DNA of 64,000 nt from Penicillus capitatus (Eukaryota > Chlorophyta). Positions 56,201-64,000 of this stretch are shown piece after piece. Both the position numbers and the translations under genes were made by a program. The notes under the pieces are model-generated. The model was not told where the DNA came from. It searched no databases and saw only the letters and a program-made list of their open reading frames with translations. Location: assembly GCA_965649825.1 (NCBI GenBank), contig OZ287717.1:158556-222555 (forward strand), read 5' to 3'. Within the stretch, counting starts at the first letter, position 1. Each line of letters opens with the position of its first letter.

Positions 56201-58225
56201 GCCGCTCAATTTTTTGCACCTCGCGTTTCGACCGCCATGGATGCTCCGTGAACGGGCACTCCATCCCATCCCACTCAACTATTTAATATTTAGCGCTTTA
56301 TGCAGTGCTGCATTTCTCGTTTTTGTTATCATATGTACACATCATGTTGTGCGTGCACCATCGACGCCTGTCCCTGGAAAACGCCGCCGAGAGATACTCG
56401 TCGGCTATGTATTTTTTCTCTACGATGACGACGGCGGCGTCACCATGAACGTGTCGTGTCGTAAAGCAACCGTTGTTGTGTACGGGACGTTCTGATTGCA
56501 TGAAAATCTCCGTTGTTATTCTCCGTCCGCCGACCGCCGTACGTCGACGCGCATATGGTTGGCACGTCACATCGCTCGGCGAGGGAGGAGGCTCAGAACT
56601 ATCACCGTCCATTCGTCCGTCATCTGGCAGAATCGAAGCCAGTCGATGATGTGGCACGCATACGGCTGGGCAAAGGAACGGATGCGTTTAATTCTTGTGA
56701 CACCGCTCCCGGCGAACCGTAGTAGAGCATGGGGTACAAAGCGCGGACCCGTGGGTCCGTCGCGAAGAAAACTGCATTCCCAGCTGACCCACACGCCTCG
56801 CAAAACTCAGCGACGCCAGACGCTCCGCTCGACGGTCGCCCGTTCCTCGCACGACCCACCGCAGCGAACGACGTATCTCACTCTTTCAATGGTCTTCGAC
56901 GCTCGTTGTCGAGGTGCGTACCGCAAAGAGCGGAGCTCCGCGTCCGCTCGGACACCATGCTTGACCGCCGTCCGTTTGCAGGGATGATTGTCCGTGAGGC
57001 CACAGCCCCTCAGCCATCTCGGTAGGCCCTTTTCGCGGCGCCCCTTCCCACGTCGTTCGTTCTCTAGTCCGAACCCCGCGACGCATTCCCTCATGCGAAT
57101 GCAGATGGATGCGCGGAATGGAAACGCCGTTGATGAGCGCCGCCGCTGCGAGGTCGTACTGCCGCCGGTTGAAGAAAGCGCTCACCGACGCGCCGGACTT
57201 CGTGCGCACCGAACGAACGGCGCGACGCCGCGCTGGCCACCGACGCCTCCCTGCAGCACCGACCGCTTCCCCGCGCAATTCCACGGTACGAATCTCGCAC
57301 ACAGTTCCGCCTCGGACGGACATGCGATTTCGTAGACATGCGTGCGCCCTCCGCCGAAAAACGCACCGCCGCGCTACTGAACAGCATCCTTCCTGTCACG
57401 CTCGACCCCACGGTTGCCTGTTCCCTCCGTTTTCGGCGGAGACGCTGACGAATGGTCTCTGCAGGAGACGAAACTGCCGAACGCGGAGCATGGCGTCCTG
57501 CATGGTGGTCGTACCTAAATAACGTCACATCACGAAGTCGGTGGACAAAGATAGATGACGACGTATCGGACAAGACCTCTGCCGGCGACGGCGTAGACGA
57601 ACAGACAGGTCAGCAGACAACGACGCTGTATCGAAACGCAGACGGACACCCCCTCGCCCCCTTCTGTATCCAGAAGCTTTTTTCTGGCTCCCGCCGACCT
57701 GTCGCATCACGACGTTCGATCGATCCGTGCCGACGACGACGATACATACGAACAAACGAACGCATTTGGTTAAACTCAGACTCAGACTCAGACTCAGACT
57801 GGGCTGTTTGGTACCTTCACTGCACGCTGATATCGGCAAATCGGTCAAAAATCCCACACAGCAAAGAATGCGTCAAGAAGATCAAGCCAATGCTGTCTGT
57901 TAACTGTGCACGAATACATATGAATGCACAAGAGTGCGCGCGTGCGATGCCACGTCACGACATCCATATTGACAGCAAAGTGTTGAATAGCTTGATCCAA
58001 CGGAAAGCGACAAGTGAAAAGACAGGTTGGAAAAAACGGCCGCCGTAAGATGGACAAATGCGGAGAGACGGCGGGAGCGTTATTCGGTAGCGGGCTGCTC
58101 CCGCCGTCGCCGCCGCAGGCAAAAGAATACCAATGTTCGCACCTCGTCAATTTTTTTGCCGTGGACGAACGGTCGGTCAAAAGTTTGGAAACTCACTCAA
58201 TGATCTGTGCACCGTCCAGCAATTT
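56201..58225. other. 2.0 kb without a resolved gene
   Basis: Dense overlapping Arg-rich frames occur on both strands at 56500-57570, as expected for G+C-rich non-coding or heavily spliced DNA. The best plus-strand candidate starts near 57109 (MRGMETPLM...) and has RSYCRRLKKALTDAPDF, but no consistent continuation was found. A GACTCA repeat lies at about 57776-57800. Confidence 0.35.
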
Positions 58226-59260
58226 CTAACGGTGCCAGACGTCAATGCATTTAGTGCAAAAACGGTGGTATCTCGTTCGACTGCTGCGTGGTAGAACTTT
58301 GCAGTAGATCACGTGTTGTCGTGCCTTTCCACGATCGGCATCGGCGCTGGAGGCCGCCTCCATCGCGATGTCCAGCTTCACATATTTTGCGGCGAAGCTC
58401 CCGTCGTTCGGTGATGCAACGAGGAGACGGGGGGACTGAAGTCGCACAGGTTCCACCAAAGCCATGACTTCCATTGTCCTCCCTTTGCCGCGCATCCTCT
58501 CGGTGTCCAGCGGGACGTACTCTCCCTCATCGACTCTGGCGTAGACGGTCGAAACGCGCGGCGATGGAAGAGTGACCGGAGCATCGTATTCGTACCGGAT
58601 GCGGATGCGGAAGCTGTGTCCAGCTCTGATGAGAAAGATCGGCGAACGACGCTGGGACGAGACGGCATCGTAAAGAATGCGTGCCTCCTTGGCCTCGCGA
58701 AGGTGGAAGGCGTCAGATGGATTGCTCTCTGGTCGGAATCGCTCCAGACAGATGGATGCACTCGCCTCTTCGCGCGGAGATTCGCTGTCCGGTATCTGAA
58801 GCGCCGTGTCCAGCACGCCGGGGCTAAGCAGATGACGGATCTAGAGACAGAGATCGATCGTTACAGAAGAGACGGCACGAGGTGACGGACCTCGTTCTGC
58901 AGAACGCTCTTGATGCACAGTCGATCGGCCGAGCGAAAGAAGGCGCTCTGCAGCGCCTGCGATGCGGTGCATCGCTTGATCGGATGGATCTGCAGCAGAT
59001 TGCTCAGTAGAGTGTAGGCGTGTTCGCCCGGGACGTTGGCCAGACGGAGGGCGATGCTTCTGGACAGTGTCACACAGCTGTCAACGTCAGGGTCGGTGTC
59101 TGGACGGTAGAGGCTCTCTCCCGAGAGGAGCACGTCGAGGATCATTGTCCCGAAGGACCACATGTCCGAAGCTGTGTCGTCCGGCGCCGATCTCTGTTCG
59201 TGCAAGAGTTCGGACAGCACGCGCTCCGGGGCGGCGTATTTCGAGCCGATGCCTGATGGC
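58226..59260 (-). pseudogene. Kinase-like protein K5, only C-lobe and shared C-terminal domain present; separated from its 5' part by a retrotransposon
   Basis: Reading on the minus strand, an exon (about 59260-58865) starts with a GSKYAAPERVL activation-segment end. It continues with SDMWSFGTMILDVLLSG and the remaining C-lobe helices. A 41 bp intron (58824-58864) leads to the shared domain (FRIRIRYEYDAP, MALVEPVRLQSPRL, YVKLDIAMEA, VIYCKVLPRSSR) and the stop at 58226. No N-lobe or catalytic loop is visible. Directly upstream, 33 bp from the exon edge, is an LTR (59293-59597) and at least 4.4 kb of retroelement. The gene is therefore either broken or its 5' exons lie beyond the window. The reading frame itself has no lesion, so the insertion may be recent or sit inside an intron. 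Confidence 0.65.
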
Positions 59261-59292
59261 GCCTTTGCTGGATGGCTGGCCTGGATGGCCGG

Positions 59293-59597
59293 TGTCGCGT
59301 AGGTTTTTAGATGGAAACAATTTTAAAGGTGGGCGCACGTAGACCTGTGAAACGTAAAGTCTTACAAACGAAAGACGAGATCTGTACATCGACAACGCTT
59401 TTATAGGGTACTTTATTTAAGGAACAAAGAAGGAATATTCTGAGAAGATTCCGGAATCTACTTGGAATCTGTGACGTAGAGCCGCGGGTCTATTTGTGGA
59501 TGGGAAGTTATAGAGAACCTACGACCTGTCACTTGGAGATCGACACAAGTGTAAGTAGATGAGCGCATTATCGTGAGCGCTACGCCTTAACACGACA
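59293..59597 (-). repeat. 3' LTR of the retrotransposon (305 bp)
   Basis: Read on the minus strand it begins TGTCGTGTTAAGG and ends CTACGCGACA, i.e. TG...CA with TGTCG/CGACA ends. Inside are AATAAA and TATAAAAG, usable as polyadenylation and TATA signals. A purine-rich tract (AGAAGATAGGTGGG), overlapping the pol stop, directly precedes it. Limits were inferred from one LTR only. Confidence 0.75.
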
Positions 59598-59606
59598 TGG
59601 GCCCAC

Positions 59607-62603
59607 CTATCTTCTGTCTAATCTCCGAAGGAAGTCACGATGGACATTGTGCAGCGTCGAACCATTGGGCATACGGATATCCCAACGGTGGTCACTATGT
59701 TCCTTTACTACCACACAAGGATAGACCCATTTGGAGTATAGTTTGGAGTCGAGGCGGTCGGCCAACTTTGAGTTGTACCACGAGACCTCTGCTCCCACTT
59801 CCATGGAACGGTTCTTGACTTTCTTGTGGTGTCTTGTCTTATTTTGCTGGTGTGCCTTGATTATTCGTTGATATGCTAGTCCTCGGTCGGTGTCTAACTG
59901 TTGTGGACTAGTTGTCGTGCCGTTCCGTTGTGTGCCAGTCAGAAGGTATTGTGGACAGAACAGAGTCGTACTATGGATCGTTCGGTTGATCTCATGCACG
60001 CTCGTGCTCACATGTGTCGTCCAATCACCTCCCTTTTCCGCCCATATCCTCCGAAGTCGATTTACGAGGTTTCGGTTGAACGCCTCGACAGTGCCCGCAC
60101 TTTTGTGGGAATAGGTTGGCGTATGTAGCAGATCTATTCCGTGCTGTGCGCAGGTACTCTCGAAGCTCCTGGCAATGAAGGCGCTTCCGTTGTCGCATAG
60201 GATTCTTTGTGGAGCCCCAAAGTTTCGTGCCCATTCGAGTACCAGCTTAATAGCCTGTGCTGCCGAGCACGTCTTACATGGGCGCCCCACGCCAAACTTA
60301 GTGAAAGCGTCGATCCCGGTAGCGATATACCGAAACCCGTGGCTGCCACGGTTCAGCGGTCCTATGAAGTCTAGACACAGTGTGTGGTTCGGGGATGGAC
60401 TGTCAATCATACCCAAGTCCACCTCCGACCGTGGGTTGCGAAACATTTGGCACGTCTCGCAGTTATTGACGTAATCTCGCACGTCATTGAAGTCGTTCGT
60501 CCAGCGGGTTCCGTCGGACCGCAGGTTCAGGAATGTCTTCTTGACCCCGAAGTGGCCTGCATGAGCCTTTTTGATGAGCTCGGTCCGTTCGTCCGGAGTG
60601 AGGGATACGGAGTTTACCTGATATCCCTGTTGCTTCTTCTTGGTGTGAAATTCGACAGGTGCGTTGTCTCTCCATCGGCTGAGAAGATCCGCTATCACGT
60701 TGTCCTTCCCCTCTACAAAACAGAAGTGGAGACGATCATGGGAAAAGTGGTGCCGGAGCCAGCAATGCTGTCTCTGGATCCGGAGGTCCTTGAACTTGTG
60801 CAGGAATGTGGGCTCCTTGAGCCAATTGACCGTAGCCATGTTGTCGGAGTAAACGAATACCTCCGTCTGCTTGATCACAAAGTAACATTCCTTCAAGGCC
60901 CGTACTATTCCCATCAATTCTCCCAGAAAACTTCCGACCCTCTGTTTCGTCGTGAAGGATCCAAAGAGAACAGGTTGCAAGGTCGAGTTAAGCAATACGT
61001 ATCCGAACTGGTTGAGTGGGTTACCACACCAATCCGTATACAGATGGAATGGCCCCCTTCTTTCCAACGTCAGTCGGTACGTACTGATGCATAGAGATTG
61101 AACTGCGTCCTTGTAGATCTCGTCAGCTTTGGTGTAGTCATTGTGTTCGCGCTTCAGGAATGGCTTGAGCCGCGTAACGATCGCGTCGTATTTGTAACAG
61201 TACTGTGCCAGTTGCTGGCACAGACCCATGGCCTTCTGAACGTCGTGACGTGATGTGATTGTCGGCAACTTCTGGAGTATGGCCTGGGCCCTGTGGTAGG
61301 GGTTTAGCGTCCCGGCACTCAGCTCAGTACCCAGAAAGCTCACCGACGTCTCAAACCAGTCACACTTTTGGCAGTTGATCGTCAGGCCATATTCGTCGAA
61401 ACGTTTCAATAAAAGCTTGGTCTTGTCGAGGAGTTCCTCCTCGGTTTCGCCGCCGATCAATATGTCATCAAAGTATCGGACCACATCCAACCCTTGTAGG
61501 ATGTGGGTCATGCGGTTATTAAAAAGCTCCGGACTGACGTTGACGCCCTGCGGCAGTCTCCGAAAGCCGTACGTCACGCCGTTCCAATGGAGTGCAAAGA
61601 AAAGCGAAATACTGTCATCGATGGGGATGGAGCCGTAGCCGTGAACAATGTCCACGATGGTGTATACGGTCCACTTGGGATCCACCTTCTGGATGATGTT
61701 GGACACCGGAATGATGGTCCCCCCTTGCGTCCCTTCGAGGTACGTGTTGATGTCGCGGAAGTCAATGGTGGGCCGGATCTTGCCATTCGGTTTGCGTATA
61801 AAGTTCAAAGGTGCTACGACGGCGTGTATTGCCTCGGCAACAGACAACGGTCGTATGACACCCTCCTTGTTTAGCGAATCGATCTCTTTTGAGATCTCTT
61901 CGTTGGTGAGATCCGAGACGTAGTTCTCCCTCCAGCATGGCTTAGGCTCGCCGTGCCAACAAAGATCCCTGTCGCGGACCCTGATGTCCCACAGCCTACT
62001 GGTCGTCGGGCGAATGGTGTCCGAAAAGACCAGGGGAAATTCTTCTCTTAGCCGAGCCACTATCGCATCCTTGTCGATTGGTGTAGTGATGCTCATGATA
62101 TTGACACGTTTGGTCTTTATTCGCAGCGGGTACTCTGTCCCATCAACATCGACGATGGATTCCACGTCACCCTTGGCACAGCACAATCGCATCTTGCTGG
62201 TGATATGCTGTGGAACATCGGATTGGTTGAAGATTACCACACTGATCTGACCATTCGTGTGTACCTTGACCTTGCAGAAAATGTTTTTATTGTGGGTGCA
62301 GTCAAAGAATGCAGTCCAGGTTGTTGTTTCCGAGAACTTGAAAGGTAAGATGATACGGCGACTCCGAAAGGGTCCTAACACAAAACTTCTCCCTGCCATG
62401 AAGACGATCCAGCCGTTTTGCTTGAATGGGAATAGCTCCCGGTCAATGGATTCTGTGACTTGGAGTGGTGAAGGTGTTAGTCTTTCTTCTTGTCTATTTG
62501 GCGGTGTCTCGTCGTTCCAGTTCGATTTCACTAGTACCAGGCGTTTCACGTGCGGCTTCTGTTGTGCGTCATGCGCCTGCTGAAAAACAGGCTGGTCCCT
62601 CAG
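59607..62603 (-). CDS. pol: Retrotransposon pol: reverse transcriptase, RNase H, integrase
   Basis: The frame is entered by -1 frameshift at 62603 and stays open for about 1,000 codons to TAG at 59607. There is no ATG, as expected for a frameshifted pol. Counting from 62549: reverse transcriptase with the YFDD catalytic motif near residue 361; RNase H with acidic residues in LYTDW (about 505), GELMGI (about 543) and YSDNM (about 566); integrase with the HHCC zinc finger (HAGHFG at about 663, CETCQM at about 698) and a DDE core (LDFIGP about 726, CDNGSAF about 783, Glu in GTVEAFNR about 820). The C-terminal part is basic with no chromodomain visible. It copies the element RNA into DNA and inserts it into the host genome. 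Confidence 0.95.
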   Translation of the reverse strand: MRDQPVFQQAHDAQQKPHVKRLVLVKSNWNDETPPNRQEERLTPSPLQVTESIDRELFPFKQNGWIVFMAGRSFVLGPFRSRRIILPFKFSETTTWTAFFDCTHNKNIFCKVKVHTNGQISVVIFNQSDVPQHITSKMRLCCAKGDVESIVDVDGTEYPLRIKTKRVNIMSITTPIDKDAIVARLREEFPLVFSDTIRPTTSRLWDIRVRDRDLCWHGEPKPCWRENYVSDLTNEEISKEIDSLNKEGVIRPLSVAEAIHAVVAPLNFIRKPNGKIRPTIDFRDINTYLEGTQGGTIIPVSNIIQKVDPKWTVYTIVDIVHGYGSIPIDDSISLFFALHWNGVTYGFRRLPQGVNVSPELFNNRMTHILQGLDVVRYFDDILIGGETEEELLDKTKLLLKRFDEYGLTINCQKCDWFETSVSFLGTELSAGTLNPYHRAQAILQKLPTITSRHDVQKAMGLCQQLAQYCYKYDAIVTRLKPFLKREHNDYTKADEIYKDAVQSLCISTYRLTLERRGPFHLYTDWCGNPLNQFGYVLLNSTLQPVLFGSFTTKQRVGSFLGELMGIVRALKECYFVIKQTEVFVYSDNMATVNWLKEPTFLHKFKDLRIQRQHCWLRHHFSHDRLHFCFVEGKDNVIADLLSRWRDNAPVEFHTKKKQQGYQVNSVSLTPDERTELIKKAHAGHFGVKKTFLNLRSDGTRWTNDFNDVRDYVNNCETCQMFRNPRSEVDLGMIDSPSPNHTLCLDFIGPLNRGSHGFRYIATGIDAFTKFGVGRPCKTCSAAQAIKLVLEWARNFGAPQRILCDNGSAFIARSFESTCAQHGIDLLHTPTYSHKSAGTVEAFNRNLVNRLRRIWAEKGGDWTTHVSTSVHEINRTIHSTTLFCPQYLLTGTQRNGTTTSPQQLDTDRGLAYQRIIKAHQQNKTRHHKKVKNRSMEVGAEVSWYNSKLADRLDSKLYSKWVYPCVVVKEHSDHRWDIRMPNGSTLHNVHRDFLRRLDRR

Positions 62604-64000
62604 TTTTTTGAAACAGAAACGTTGTGGATGAGTATTTTGTTACCTTTGTCGTCATAGACTGCATCCTCCTCGCAGTTGAGCTGCAACTTGAATGCCTGAA
62701 GGGCCTGCATTCCCAGAATCGGGCGTTGGACACCTTCACAGACGACAAATGGTATCTCGGCGCTCTGTTTCCCGAGGGTGCACAACAAAGAGATCTCGCC
62801 ACTCGTCTTGGTCGTCTTGTTGTTAAAGCTGGTCACGTCCCGAACTTTCGACGACCTTAGGACCAAGTTGTGTTTCCTCGCCAGCTTCGCTGGAAGGACA
62901 TTCGTTTGCGCACCGGTATCCAGCAGGCAAGAGATCTTTCCGGCAATGTCCTCCATGTTGAGTGGGACATTGTACTGTAACATCCTTCGAGACTCTTGGC
63001 GCTGTACCGGATTCGTCTGTGCCACGGTCCTTGATTCTGGTGCCTTTGGAGTTTTCGTGACCGTGGGGCAGTCCTTCCAGGAGTGGCCTTTCTGACCGCA
63101 TCTTTCGCAGGTGTGCCCGACGTCTTGACGCATGTTCTTCCGGCTATCCGCCCTGGCGTGTCCTCGACTGTTCTGTTCCTGTTCCAGACACTCGTCGATG
63201 ATCAGTTGCACACGCGGCCAATTCTCTGCATTTCCCCATGGCAACCCACGCAGGCGTGACTGGATGTGTGCATTCGCGATGTTGAAGATCCGCTCAGTCG
63301 CTGTAGCGTACTTGAGTGGGTCTTGTACCAACTCAAGTAGCTTCGACATTCTTCGTGCGAACTGAGACAGATTCTCCTTTCGTTTGGGCAACAGCGTGTG
63401 CACGTCCTTCATGGAGGGTCCCTTCTCGTTGTGTCTTGTGGGTGCGTGACTCACTGGTGTGCGTGGGGTTGCGGCATCCTTTTCCTGACGCTTTTGTCCC
63501 TCTTGCTGTCGTCGCGTGGCCTTTTGAACGTCGGGTGACAATTCAGGGTGATGCTGCTCACAGCTAACCTGCTGAATTCGTGTCCGATCCTCGACTGCTT
63601 CTAATCGCTGTCCGATACTGGTAAAGCTCGCTTCAAGACTTGTCTCCATTCTCCCTTGTCTATTGACAAGTCTCCTTTCGAGGTCTTCGGCGCGTCTCAT
63701 GAGCTCCTCTTGAATTGCCTGTATACCTTCCATCAGGGATTGTATTAAGCCTCCTTGTTCAGTGTCTCGACGGGTCTCTGATAACGGATCTGGGTGGATT
63801 TCAGTCACTATATTCTGTTGGTTTGCCCGTCGTGGCGACTGCTGAGGCGGCGGAGGCGGTGGCGACTGCTGAGCCGGCGGAGGCGGTGGCGACTGCTGAG
63901 CCGGCGGAGGCGGTGGCGACTGCTGAGCCGGCGGAGGCGGTGGCGACTGCTGAGCCGACTCCTGGGTGGTCTGTTCTTGAGTCGGTTGTTGCGCCTGAGC
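62600..64000 (-). CDS. gag: Retrotransposon gag-protease (5' end beyond window)
   Basis: Open from the window edge to TGA at 62600-62602. Going downstream there is a Gln/Ser/Pro repeat region (63834-63957), a coiled-coil-like stretch, a capsid-like segment, a CCHC zinc knuckle (CERCGQKGHSWKDC, about 63069-63110) for RNA binding, and an aspartic protease with active site LLDTGAQTN (about 62905-62930). A start annotated at 63808 would be a GTG inside a longer open frame, so the true start lies outside. The stop sits directly after a slippery heptamer, which sends part of the ribosomes into pol. Confidence 0.9.
   Translation of the reverse strand, partial: AQAQQPTQEQTTQESAQQSPPPPPAQQSPPPPPAQQSPPPPPAQQSPPPPPPQQSPRRANQQNIVTEIHPDPLSETRRDTEQGGLIQSLMEGIQAIQEELMRRAEDLERRLVNRQGRMETSLEASFTSIGQRLEAVEDRTRIQQVSCEQHHPELSPDVQKATRRQQEGQKRQEKDAATPRTPVSHAPTRHNEKGPSMKDVHTLLPKRKENLSQFARRMSKLLELVQDPLKYATATERIFNIANAHIQSRLRGLPWGNAENWPRVQLIIDECLEQEQNSRGHARADSRKNMRQDVGHTCERCGQKGHSWKDCPTVTKTPKAPESRTVAQTNPVQRQESRRMLQYNVPLNMEDIAGKISCLLDTGAQTNVLPAKLARKHNLVLRSSKVRDVTSFNNKTTKTSGEISLLCTLGKQSAEIPFVVCEGVQRPILGMQALQAFKLQLNCEEDAVYDDKGNKILIHNVSVSKN
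62603..62609 (-). promoter_or_regulatory. -1 programmed ribosomal frameshift site A AAA AAC
   Basis: On the minus strand the gag frame reads TCA AAA AAC TGA, giving the canonical heptamer A AAA AAC immediately before the stop. Slipping one base back opens CTG AGG GAC CAG, which runs without a stop into the reverse transcriptase frame. A downstream pseudoknot was not modelled. Confidence 0.85.
63834..63957 (-). repeat. 27 bp tandem repeat in gag encoding QQSPPPPPA
   Basis: About 4.5 copies of a 27 bp unit (GGCGACTGCTGAGCCGGCGG on the + strand, continuing to 27). Each unit encodes Ala-Gln-Gln-Ser followed by five Pro. The copies are identical except the last one, which lacks Ala. Confidence 0.9.

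Larger units (their letters stand above)
59293..64000 (-). mobile_element. Ty3/gypsy-type LTR retrotransposon (3' part; element runs off the window)
   Basis: On the minus strand the order is gag, protease, reverse transcriptase, RNase H, integrase, LTR, which is the Ty3/gypsy (Metaviridae) order. Both coding frames are free of stops, so the copy looks young. A 5' LTR, primer binding site and the far target-site duplication lie outside the window and cannot be checked. Confidence 0.93.

Noticed and set aside
55163-56278. 371-codon minus-strand frame
   Set aside because: Antisense shadow of the K4 kinase C-lobe and shared domain, which have recognisable motifs on the plus strand.
63834-63957. 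Regular repeats considered as a CRISPR array
   Set aside because: Head-to-tail 27 bp units with no spacers, in frame within gag of a retrotransposon, in a eukaryotic genome.

Overview
This is a 64 kb piece of a compact eukaryotic nuclear genome, about half G+C. The genes are split by very short introns, mostly 40-65 bp with GT-AG ends. Spliced models of several genes stay in frame through 3-12 introns and give full-length matches to known families: Atg8, TANGO2, D-3-hydroxybutyrate dehydrogenase, saccharopine-dehydrogenase-like oxidoreductase, a five-KH protein, and kinesins with MyTH4-FERM tails. MyTH4-FERM kinesins of the KCBP type are known from green plants and algae and some protists, so a unicellular protist or alga is likely. 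The lineage cannot be fixed from the sequence alone.

Layout. 0-6 kb: the end of an unknown gene, an SCCPDH-like oxidoreductase, two membrane proteins, and a bacterial-type 3-hydroxybutyrate dehydrogenase on the minus strand. 6.4-9.9 kb: a minus-strand kinesin-like gene with MyTH4-FERM and coiled coil but no motor; most of it is a near-identical inverted copy of 24.8-27.6 kb. 12.8-15.6 kb: two tandem TANGO2 paralogues. 17.5-19.6 kb: a five-KH RNA-binding protein. 21.3-24.4 kb: three genes that look mitochondrial, one of them a twin CX9C protein. 24.6-33.7 kb: two complete KCBP-like kinesins in tandem. 34.3-35.2 kb: Atg8 and a small membrane protein.

35-59 kb holds a family I do not recognise. 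There are five kinase-like genes (K1-K5 here). All those with a visible catalytic loop have altered catalytic residues. All five are fused to a shared C-terminal domain of about 170 residues. The same kind of domain also appears on a long helical protein (47.7-50.0 kb) and nearly alone (52.1-52.6 kb). The function is unknown; a scaffold or pseudokinase role is inference. This is the best candidate for an undescribed system.

From 59.3 kb to the window end lies a minus-strand Ty3/gypsy-type LTR retrotransposon with intact gag-protease and pol frames, joined by a canonical -1 slippery site. It sits directly upstream of the kinase C-lobe of K5.

Two short sequence families recur in introns and flanks: a CTCACTCTTTT / AAAAGAGTGAG motif, often arranged as a hairpin spanning the intron, and the 10-mer CTGTCACATC. 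They suggest introner-like intron spread or a lineage-specific splicing signal. Long stretches at 9.9-12.8, 44.1-47.7, 50.0-52.1 and 56.2-58.2 kb show no gene I can support.
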